Of a DNA stretch of 64,000 bases, positions 56,988 to 64,000 are shown piece after piece; positions within the stretch are counted from its first letter, which is position 1, and every line of letters begins with the position of its first letter. The DNA lies in assembly GCA_945862435.1 (NCBI GenBank), contig CAMAXX010000010.1:18879-82878 (forward strand). The letters are read 5' to 3'. The translations under genes and the position numbers were made by a program. This stretch comes from Pseudorhodobacter antarcticus (GTDB lineage: Bacteria > Pseudomonadota > Alphaproteobacteria > Rhodobacterales > Rhodobacteraceae). The notes beneath the pieces are model-generated. The model searched no databases. It worked only from the letters and a program-made list of their open reading frames with translations, and was not told the origin of the DNA.

Positions 56988-57293
56988 ATGGTTGGACTAG
57001 AGCATTACTTGATTGTCGCGGCGGCATTGTTCGTCATTGGCATCTTTGGCATTTTCCTAAACCGCAAGAACATCATCGTCATTTTGATGTCGATCGAGTT
57101 GATGCTGCTGGCGGTGAACATCAACCTTGTCGCCTTTTCCGCGCACCTTGGCGATTTGGTGGGGCAGATTTTCACCATGTTCATCCTGACTGTGGCGGCT
57201 GCCGAAGCGGCCATTGGCCTTGCCCTGCTGGTCGTGTTCTTCCGCAATCGCGGCACCATTGATGTTGAAGACGTAAACGTGATGAAAGGCTAA
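56988..57293 (+). CDS. nuoK: NADH-quinone oxidoreductase subunit K
   Basis: A 101-residue, three-helix antiporter-like subunit. [20 protein letters not shown] contains the conserved membrane Glu, and [20 protein letters not shown] the second. Normal length. It is 3 bp from nuoL. Confidence 0.96.
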   Translation: MVGLEHYLIVAAALFVIGIFGIFLNRKNIIVILMSIELMLLAVNINLVAFSAHLGDLVGQIFTMFILTVAAAEAAIGLALLVVFFRNRGTIDVEDVNVMKG

Positions 57294-57296
57294 ACC

Positions 57297-59369
57297 ATGG
57301 CACAGATTATCCTTTTCGCGCCACTGGTTGGGGCCATTCTGGCGGGCTTTGGTTGGCGCATGATGGGCGAGCGGGCGGCGCAATTGCTGGCCACGGGATT
57401 GGTTTTCCTTGCCGCCATCCTGTCTTGGGTGATTTTCATCGGCTTTGACGGCACGACGCAGCAGATCACCATTTTGCGGTTTATCGACTCTGGCGCGCTG
57501 TCGGCTGATTGGGGCATTCGCGTGGATCGGATGACAGCCATCATGCTGGTGGTCGTCAATTCGGTGTCCGCATTGGTTCACCTCTATTCCTTTGGCTACA
57601 TGGCGCATGACGATAACTGGGGCCACGGCGAGGCGTACCGCGCCCGCTTTTTCGCGTATCTGTCGTTTTTCACCTTTTCGATGCTGGCGCTGGTCACATC
57701 CGACAACCTGATCCAGATGTTTTTCGGCTGGGAAGGGGTGGGCGTTGCGTCTTACCTTTTGATCGGGTTCTATTTCAAAAAAGACAGCGCCAATGCCGCC
57801 AGCATTAAGGCCTTTGTCGTCAACCGCGTTGGGGATTTTGGCTTTGCCTTGGGGATTTTCGCGCTGTTTTATCTGACGGGCAGCGTCAAGTTTGACGATA
57901 TTTTTGCAGCCGCGCCGCAGCTGGCGCAGACGCAACTGCATTTTTTGTGGACGGAATGGAACGCGGCCAACCTGATTGGCGTTTTGCTGTTCATCGGCGC
58001 TATGGGCAAATCGGCGCAATTGTTCCTGCACACTTGGCTGCCGGACGCGATGGAAGGGCCAACGCCCGTGTCGGCCCTGATCCACGCGGCTACGATGGTG
58101 ACGGCGGGGGTATTCCTGGTATCCCGCATGTCGCCGCTGTATGAATACGCGCCCTCCGCAAAAGATATGATCGTTGTTGTCGGCGCAACAACTGCGTTTT
58201 TCGCGGCCACTGTTGGGCTTGTCCAAAACGATATCAAACGCGTGATCGCCTATTCAACCTGCTCGCAACTGGGCTATATGTTTGTAGCCGCTGGCGTGGG
58301 TATGTATCCTGTGGCGATGTTCCACCTATTCACGCATGCGTTTTTCAAGGCGATGCTGTTCCTTGGCGCGGGGTCGGTGATCCACGCGATGCACCACGAA
58401 CAAGACATGCGCAATTACGGCGGTTTGCGCAAAAAAATCCCCTTCACCTTTTGGATGATGATGATCGGCACGCTGGCCATTACGGGCGTGGGCATTCCGC
58501 TGACGCATTACGGCTTTGCGGGGTTCTTGTCCAAAGACGCGGTGATTGAATCGGCCTTTGTTGGATCGAACTATGCCTATGTGCTGCTGGTTTTGGCGGC
58601 GATGATGACCAGTTTCTATTCGTGGCGGCTGATGTTTATGACCTTTTTCGGCGCGCCGCGCGGCGATGCCCATACGCACGATCATGCGCACGAAAGCCCT
58701 TTGGTCATGCTGGTGCCCCTCGGCGCGCTGGCGCTGGGCGCTATTTTTGCGGGGATGATCTGGTTTAACAACTTCTTCGGCGACGAGGCCAAAATGCGCG
58801 ATTGGTTCGCGATGGAGCCTGCCGCCGCCCACCAGTCTGACGCGGCGCACACCGAAGGAGAGGCGAAAGTTAAGGGCGAGGCAAAGCCCGAAGATCAGGC
58901 CCATGCAACCGAAGCCGCCCCCGCAGGCACCGCCAATTTTGCCTTCGATGCCGAAGTTCTGCATGCAGCGCACGACGTGCCAAAATGGGTGAAAGTTTCG
59001 CCCTTTGCGGCAATGATTTTGGGTCTGTCGCTGGCATGGCTGTTCTACATTAAAAACCCAAGCCTGCCCGCCGCACTCGCCCGCCAGCAAGCGCCGCTGT
59101 ATCGGTTCCTTTTGAACAAATGGTATTTTGACGAGATTTACGATGCCATTTTTGTGCGCCCTGCGATGTGGCTGGGCCGCCAGTTGTGGACAAAGGGCGA
59201 CGGCGCGGTGATTGACGGCGCGCTGAACGGGGTGGCGATGGGAATTATCCCGATGCTGACCCGTTTGGCGGGCCGCGCGCAATCTGGCTATGTGTTCACC
59301 TATGCTTTTGCCATGGTTCTGGGCATTGCCGCCCTTATCACATGGATGACGCTGTTTGGGGGGCGTTAA
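57297..59369 (+). CDS. nuoL: NADH-quinone oxidoreductase subunit L
   Basis: A 690-residue antiporter-like subunit with the long lateral helix. [39 protein letters not shown] and [19 protein letters not shown] are the hallmark segments. A soluble insertion at about 455-560 has a His-rich run ([10 protein letters not shown]) and an Ala/Glu/Lys region, of variable length in alphaproteobacteria. Membrane-distal proton pump. Confidence 0.97.
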   Translation: MAQIILFAPLVGAILAGFGWRMMGERAAQLLATGLVFLAAILSWVIFIGFDGTTQQITILRFIDSGALSADWGIRVDRMTAIMLVVVNSVSALVHLYSFGYMAHDDNWGHGEAYRARFFAYLSFFTFSMLALVTSDNLIQMFFGWEGVGVASYLLIGFYFKKDSANAASIKAFVVNRVGDFGFALGIFALFYLTGSVKFDDIFAAAPQLAQTQLHFLWTEWNAANLIGVLLFIGAMGKSAQLFLHTWLPDAMEGPTPVSALIHAATMVTAGVFLVSRMSPLYEYAPSAKDMIVVVGATTAFFAATVGLVQNDIKRVIAYSTCSQLGYMFVAAGVGMYPVAMFHLFTHAFFKAMLFLGAGSVIHAMHHEQDMRNYGGLRKKIPFTFWMMMIGTLAITGVGIPLTHYGFAGFLSKDAVIESAFVGSNYAYVLLVLAAMMTSFYSWRLMFMTFFGAPRGDAHTHDHAHESPLVMLVPLGALALGAIFAGMIWFNNFFGDEAKMRDWFAMEPAAAHQSDAAHTEGEAKVKGEAKPEDQAHATEAAPAGTANFAFDAEVLHAAHDVPKWVKVSPFAAMILGLSLAWLFYIKNPSLPAALARQQAPLYRFLLNKWYFDEIYDAIFVRPAMWLGRQLWTKGDGAVIDGALNGVAMGIIPMLTRLAGRAQSGYVFTYAFAMVLGIAALITWMTLFGGR

Positions 59370-59372
59370 GCG

Positions 59373-60905
59373 ATGAATAACCTTCTGTCACTTATCACTT
59401 TTACCCCTGCGGTTGCGGCAATCATCCTTGCGCTGTTTCTGCGCGGCAATGATGCGGCGGCCCAGCGCAATGCCAAATATCTGGCGCTGCTGGCGACAAC
59501 CATCAGCTTTGCGGCCTCGCTTTTGCTGTTGGTGGGGTTCGATCCCGCCAATACCGCGATGCAGTTTGTTGAAGAACGCCCGTGGATTATGGGGCTTAAT
59601 TATAAGATGGGCGTTGATGGCATTTCCCTGCCCTTCGTGCTGCTGACCACCTTCTTGATGCCGATCACGATCTTGTCCACATGGGCCGTGACCGACCGCG
59701 TTAAGGACTATATGATCGCCTTCCTGCTGCTGGAAACCATGATCTTGGGCGTGTTCTGCGCGCTGGATTTGGTGCTGTTCTACCTGTTCTTCGAGGCGGG
59801 GCTGATCCCGATGTTCTTAATCATCGGCATTTGGGGTGGGATGAACCGCATCTACGCCGCGTTCAAGTTTTTCCTGTACACTTTCCTTGGCTCGGTGCTG
59901 ATGCTGGTGGCCATGATCGGTATGTTCGTGATGGCGGGCACCACCGATATCCCCATGCTTATGGTGTTCGATTTCCCTGCCGAACCTATGACGGTGCTGG
60001 GCATAACGCTGGCGGGCGGGGTGCAAACGCTCCTGTTCTTGGCGTTTTTTGCCAGCTTTGCGGTGAAAATGCCGATGTGGCCGGTGCATACATGGCTGCC
60101 CGATGCCCACGTTCAGGCCCCTACGGCAGGTTCGGTTTTGCTGGCGGCAGTGCTGCTGAAAATGGGCGGCTACGGGTTGTTGCGCTTTAGCCTGCCAATG
60201 TTCCCCGCGGGCGCTGCCGAAATGACGACGATCATTTTGTGGATGTCGGCGATTGCGATTGTGTACACTTCCCTAGTCGCCCTTGTGCAGACCGATATGA
60301 AAAAGCTGATCGCTTATTCATCAGTTGCCCACATGGGCTATGTCACGATGGGGATATTCGCCGCCAATCAACAGGGCGTGGATGGAGCCATTTTCCAGAT
60401 GATTTCGCACGGCTTTATCTCGGGCGCGCTGTTCCTGTGCGTTGGGGTGATTTACGACCGCATGCACACCCGCGAAATTGGAGCCTATGGCGGCCTTGTC
60501 ACCCGTATGCCTGCCTATGCGATGGTGTTTATGTTCTTTACTCTGGCAAATGTGGGCCTGCCGGGTACATCGGGCTTTGTGGGCGAGTTTCTAACCTTGA
60601 TGGGCATTTTCCAAGTCAACACTTGGGTTGCCGTGGTGGCCACCTCGGGTGTGATTTTGTCTGCCGCCTATGCGCTGTGGCTATATCGCCGCGTGACATT
60701 TGGCGCGTTGGTGAAAGAAAGCCTGAAATCCATCACCGATATGTCGCGGCGCGAGCGGGCCATTTTCGCGCCCCTGATCCTTATGACCCTGCTTTTGGGC
60801 GTATATCCCGCAGCCGTAACCGATCTGATTGGCCCTTCGGTTGCTGCATTAGTGACCGATTACGCTGCTTCCGTGCCGCAAGCGGCCGAAGCCGCCACGC
60901 ATTAA
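59373..60905 (+). CDS. nuoM: NADH-quinone oxidoreductase subunit M
   Basis: A 510-residue antiporter-like subunit. [40 protein letters not shown] and [20 protein letters not shown] contain the conserved charged residues of the proton channel. It starts 3 bp after nuoL. Confidence 0.97.
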   Translation: MNNLLSLITFTPAVAAIILALFLRGNDAAAQRNAKYLALLATTISFAASLLLLVGFDPANTAMQFVEERPWIMGLNYKMGVDGISLPFVLLTTFLMPITILSTWAVTDRVKDYMIAFLLLETMILGVFCALDLVLFYLFFEAGLIPMFLIIGIWGGMNRIYAAFKFFLYTFLGSVLMLVAMIGMFVMAGTTDIPMLMVFDFPAEPMTVLGITLAGGVQTLLFLAFFASFAVKMPMWPVHTWLPDAHVQAPTAGSVLLAAVLLKMGGYGLLRFSLPMFPAGAAEMTTIILWMSAIAIVYTSLVALVQTDMKKLIAYSSVAHMGYVTMGIFAANQQGVDGAIFQMISHGFISGALFLCVGVIYDRMHTREIGAYGGLVTRMPAYAMVFMFFTLANVGLPGTSGFVGEFLTLMGIFQVNTWVAVVATSGVILSAAYALWLYRRVTFGALVKESLKSITDMSRRERAIFAPLILMTLLLGVYPAAVTDLIGPSVAALVTDYAASVPQAAEAATH

Positions 60906-60917
60906 AGGACGATTGAT

Positions 60918-62360
60918 ATGACTTCTTTTGATCTTGCCACCGTCCTGCCCGAAGTGCTGCTGGCCGCCTATGCAATGCTGGCGCTGCTTGCTGGGGTGTA
61001 TTCGGGCAAAGATAAGCTGACGGGCGCGATCACTTGGGCGACGGCTGCGGTGTTTGTGGCGCTTGCAGCCTATATCAGCTTTGGCATGGCGGGCGCAGCC
61101 AGCACTGGCTTTGGCGGGCTGATCGTGGATGATGACTTTGCCCGATTTGCCGAAGTGACGATCTTGCTGTCCTCGGCGGTGGTGCTGGTCATGGCGCAAG
61201 ATTATATGGCCCGCGCTGATTTGGATCGTTTTGAATATCCTATCCTGATCGCGCTGGCCGTTGTCGGCATGATGGTGATGGTTTCCGCCGCTGATTTGAT
61301 GACGCTTTATATGGGTCTGGAACTGCAATCTTTGGCCCTATACGTCATCACGGCCCTGCGCCGCGATAGCGTGAAATCCACCGAAGCGGGGCTGAAGTAT
61401 TTTGTTCTGGGCGCGCTATCGTCGGGCTTGCTGCTGTATGGTGCGTCCTTGGTCTATGGTTATGCGGGCAGCACCAATTTTGCCGCCATCACGGCCGCTG
61501 CTGGAACGGGTGCCGCGCCAATTGGCCTGCTGATCGGCATGGTGTTTGTGCTGGCGGGGATGGCGTTTAAGGTTTCTGCCGCGCCGTTCCACATGTGGAC
61601 ACCTGATGTGTATGAGGGCGCGCCAACCCCGATCACCGCATTTCTGGCCACCGCGCCAAAGGTTGCCGCCATGGCCCTGATCGCCCGCGTCGTGCAAGAC
61701 GCCTTTGGCGGCGTCATCAATGATTGGTCGCAGGTTCTGGCGGCCCTATCGGTTGCCTCGATGTTCCTTGGCGCGATTGCGGCCATCGGCCAGCGCGATA
61801 TCAAACGCCTAATGGCCTATTCATCTATCGCACATATGGGCTTTGCGCTTATGGGCCTTGCGGCTGGCACAGCTTTGGGCGTGCAGGCGATGCTGGTTTA
61901 CATGTCAATCTATGTGATTATGAACATTGGCACCTTCGCCTTTATTCTGTCGCTGGAACGGGATGGCCAATCGGTGACCGACATCGCCAGCCTGAACCAA
62001 TTCGCCAAGACCGAACCGCTAAAGGCGCTTGCTGTTTTGGTGCTTATGTTTAGCCTTGCAGGGGTTCCGCCGCTGCTTGGGTTCTGGGGCAAGTTTGGCG
62101 TGCTGCTGGCAGCCTATGATGCGGGCATGGCATGGTTGGCGCTGGCGGGGGCCATCGCCTCGGTCATTGGGGCGTTTTACTATCTGCGCATCATCTATTT
62201 CATGTATTTCGGTTCGGATGTGGCCCCTGCCACCTCCCGCATGTCGCGGGTGCAATGGGCGGTGTTCATCGCAGCCTCTTTCGCGGTGGTCGCTGGCACG
62301 ATTAACCTGTTCGGGTTAGAGGGCCCAGCCACTGCCGCCGCCGAGGCGCTGCTTGGCTAA
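60918..62360 (+). CDS. nuoN: NADH-quinone oxidoreductase subunit N
   Basis: A 480-residue antiporter-like subunit. [40 protein letters not shown] and [19 protein letters not shown] are typical. It is the last subunit gene; birA overlaps its end by 8 bp. Confidence 0.97.
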   Translation: MTSFDLATVLPEVLLAAYAMLALLAGVYSGKDKLTGAITWATAAVFVALAAYISFGMAGAASTGFGGLIVDDDFARFAEVTILLSSAVVLVMAQDYMARADLDRFEYPILIALAVVGMMVMVSAADLMTLYMGLELQSLALYVITALRRDSVKSTEAGLKYFVLGALSSGLLLYGASLVYGYAGSTNFAAITAAAGTGAAPIGLLIGMVFVLAGMAFKVSAAPFHMWTPDVYEGAPTPITAFLATAPKVAAMALIARVVQDAFGGVINDWSQVLAALSVASMFLGAIAAIGQRDIKRLMAYSSIAHMGFALMGLAAGTALGVQAMLVYMSIYVIMNIGTFAFILSLERDGQSVTDIASLNQFAKTEPLKALAVLVLMFSLAGVPPLLGFWGKFGVLLAAYDAGMAWLALAGAIASVIGAFYYLRIIYFMYFGSDVAPATSRMSRVQWAVFIAASFAVVAGTINLFGLEGPATAAAEALLG

Positions 62361-63117
62361 CACGTCCCCCGCTGCGGGCGCTTGTTGGCCGCAGGGCTAT
62401 GCGCGCGCTGTGTTTAATAGCTTGCCGTCGACGAACGCGGCCGCCTTGGCCGCTGATGGGCCAATCTGGATCATGGCGCAGACCCAAACCGCAGGGCGGG
62501 GTAGGCGCGCGCGCCCGTGGAACAGCCCGCGCGGCAACCTTTATGCCAGCCTGTGCCTGCACCCCAATGATGCGCCCGCACAAATGGCGCTGCGCAGCTT
62601 TGCCGCCGCCTTGGCCCTACGCGATGCGCTCATTACGGCAGGGGTTTCGGGCGATATCATCACCCTAAAATGGCCCAATGATGTGCTGATATCGGGGCGT
62701 AAAATGGCTGGCATCCTTTTGGAAAGCAGCCCTCGCGGGGCGCTTCCCTGCCTTGCCATCGGCTTTGGCGTGAACCTTGCCATGCATCCCGATCTGGGCG
62801 CGGTCGAGGAGGGGGCAACCCTTCCCACATCGGTATTGCGCGAGACTGGCCTTACGATCGCAGCCGAAGATTTCCTGACCCATCTTGCCGCCAGCTATGC
62901 CCTGCGCGAGGCGCAGTTTACCACAGCAGGCTTTGCCCCCCTTCGTGCTGATTTCCTTGCCCATGCCGCGCGGATGGGCGAGGTTATCACCGCACGCTTA
63001 GGCACTGGCGCGGCCCATACAGGGCGCTATGAGACGATTGATGATACGGGTAACCTAATACTAACCACCGCCACTGGCCGCATGGCAATTCCTGCGGCAG
63101 ATGTATTTTTCGGATAG
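62353..63117 (+). CDS. birA: Biotin-[acetyl-CoA-carboxylase] ligase
   Basis: A 254-residue biotin protein ligase without the N-terminal DNA-binding domain. [20 protein letters not shown] is the nucleotide/biotin loop, [20 protein letters not shown] the active site with the catalytic Lys, and the C-terminal SH3-like domain is present ([12 protein letters not shown] to [11 protein letters not shown]). TTG 62353 is the only start that keeps the N-terminus; no in-frame ATG precedes the conserved part. Coupled to nuoN. Confidence 0.93.
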   Translation: MANTSPAAGACWPQGYARAVFNSLPSTNAAALAADGPIWIMAQTQTAGRGRRARPWNSPRGNLYASLCLHPNDAPAQMALRSFAAALALRDALITAGVSGDIITLKWPNDVLISGRKMAGILLESSPRGALPCLAIGFGVNLAMHPDLGAVEEGATLPTSVLRETGLTIAAEDFLTHLAASYALREAQFTTAGFAPLRADFLAHAARMGEVITARLGTGAAHTGRYETIDDTGNLILTTATGRMAIPAADVFFG

Positions 63118-63128
63118 GGGGCGCAAAC

Positions 63129-63902
63129 ATGCTGCTGGCCATTGATTGCGGTAACACCAACACGGTGTTTTCCATTTGGAACGGGGCGGAGTTTGTCGCG
63201 ACATGGCGCATTGCGACTGACCATAAACGCACGGCGGATGAGTATTTCGTCTGGCTCTCTTCCCTGCTAATGCTGACCAAAACCGAAGCCGCCATAACTG
63301 AAGCCATTATTTCCAGCACCGTGCCGCGCGTGGTCTTTAATCTACGCGTGCTGTGTGATCGGTATTTCAATTGTCGCCCGCTGGTGGTGGGCCGCGCCGA
63401 CTGCGCCCTGCCTGTGCCGCCGCGCGTGGACGCTGGCACGACTGTGGGCCCCGACCGCTTGGTCAACACAGTGGGCGGGTTTGATCGGCATGGCGGCAAT
63501 TTGATTGTGGTCGATTTTGGCACAGCAACCACCTTTGACGTGGTCGACACTGACGGCGCTTATGTGGGCGGCGTAATTGCACCCGGCGTGAACCTATCGC
63601 TCGAGGCGCTGCACGCCGCTGCCGCTGCCCTGCCGCATATCGATGTGGCCAAACCATTACGGGCGATTGGCACGAATACCGTTGCCTGTATGCAGTCAGG
63701 GGTTTATTGGGGCTATATCGGTTTGATTGAGGGCATAGTGCGCGCCGTGCGGGGCGAGCGTGCCGCCCCGATGAAAGTGATCGCAACGGGGGGGCTGGCT
63801 TCCTTGTTTGCGCAAGGAACCGATCTATTTGACGCTATTGAAGATGATTTGACGATGCACGGACTTGTGCTGATCAACACCTATAACAAGGACACAGCAT
63901 GA
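63129..63902 (+). CDS. coaX: Type III pantothenate kinase
   Basis: A 257-residue ASKHA-fold kinase, first step of coenzyme A synthesis. LLAIDCGNTNTVFSIWNGAE is the ATP phosphate loop; VDAGTTVGPDRLVNTVGGFD and DFGTATTFDVVDTDGAYVGG contain the catalytic Asp and pantothenate contacts. Start ATG 63129 with GGGGGC before it. Its stop overlaps the next gene as ATGA. Confidence 0.95.
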   Translation: MLLAIDCGNTNTVFSIWNGAEFVATWRIATDHKRTADEYFVWLSSLLMLTKTEAAITEAIISSTVPRVVFNLRVLCDRYFNCRPLVVGRADCALPVPPRVDAGTTVGPDRLVNTVGGFDRHGGNLIVVDFGTATTFDVVDTDGAYVGGVIAPGVNLSLEALHAAAAALPHIDVAKPLRAIGTNTVACMQSGVYWGYIGLIEGIVRAVRGERAAPMKVIATGGLASLFAQGTDLFDAIEDDLTMHGLVLINTYNKDTA

Positions 63903-64000
63903 GCGGTGAACGGCTGATATACCTCCCCCTAGGCGGCGCTGGCGAAATTGGCATGAACGCCTATGTCTACGGCTATGGCCCAAAGGGGCGCGAGCGGCTG
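63899..64000 (+). CDS. rnj: Ribonuclease J, N-terminal part (partial)
   Basis: Only 34 codons are in the window. The start MSGERLIYLPLGGAGEIGMN matches the first strand and the GGAGEIGMN motif of RNase J, a metallo-beta-lactamase-fold exo/endoribonuclease. The order birA-coaX-rnj after nuoN is common in Rhodobacterales. The rest lies beyond the right edge. Confidence 0.85.
   Translation, partial: MSGERLIYLPLGGAGEIGMNAYVYGYGPKGRERL

Noticed and set aside
57057..58226. 389-codon open frame antisense to nuoK/nuoL
   Set aside because: It lies fully under conserved nuo genes, its translation is Arg/His/Gln-rich and of no recognisable family; it is a shadow of high G+C codon use.

Overview
The window looks like a chromosomal segment of a Rhodobacterales alphaproteobacterium (Rhodobacteraceae/Roseobacteraceae type), by eye close to 60% G+C. 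The evidence is gene order and family content: a holin/endolysin pair beside argS, then SPOR protein, nagZ, scpA and scpB; a 14-subunit nuo operon carrying extra small ORFs and followed by birA, coaX and rnj; the glmS-glmU pair; and DUF3422, DUF3833 and DUF5333-type proteins. No rRNA, tRNA, CRISPR array or intact insertion sequence was seen.

Layout. (1) 1-6882: gene-transfer-agent-type lysis genes, argS, a SPOR envelope protein, nagZ, scpA, scpB and a small conserved protein, closed by a strong bidirectional terminator. (2) 7115-16449: a catabolic and uptake cluster, probably acquired as a unit: an ABC substrate-binding protein, two permeases, a GntR regulator, a FAH-fold hydrolase, a ModA-like protein without signal peptide, an enolase-superfamily enzyme, a Gfo/Idh/MocA oxidoreductase and an ACMSD-like amidohydrolase. 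It ends in a broken ABC ATPase that lacks its 5' half and is frameshifted by an exact 17-bp tandem duplication. (3) 16572-28962: envelope and metabolic genes (second GH3 glycosidase, L,D-transpeptidase, kynureninase, pntAB, asparaginase, DUF3422, FAD oxidoreductase, Hsp70-like). (4) 28963-35491: a patchwork with signs of gene flow and decay. It holds an A+T-rich sulfotransferase-like gene, short tandem repeats, two copies of an unexplained homologous segment, moaA, a deletion scar of cydAB, an M20 amidohydrolase and a DNA alkylation repair protein. (5) 35549-43541: lipoprotein, glmS, glmU, phosphatase, MFS/aminotransferase pair, CreA-like protein. (6) 43795-64000: nuoA-N with eight additional ORFs, then birA, coaX and the start of an RNase J gene.

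Functionally, the nuo operon makes the proton-pumping NADH dehydrogenase. pntAB makes the proton-translocating transhydrogenase, and the ruined cydAB suggests that a bd-type oxidase branch has been lost at this site. NagZ, the second GH3, the L,D-transpeptidase, the SPOR protein and GlmSU all act on or feed peptidoglycan. The most unusual points are a sulfotransferase built into the nuo operon between nuoC and nuoD with translational coupling to nuoD, the ABC cluster with its dead ATPase, the cydAB scar, two copies of a long palindromic element flanked by terminators, and a recurring pattern of 13-17 bp tandem duplications in genes and spacers.
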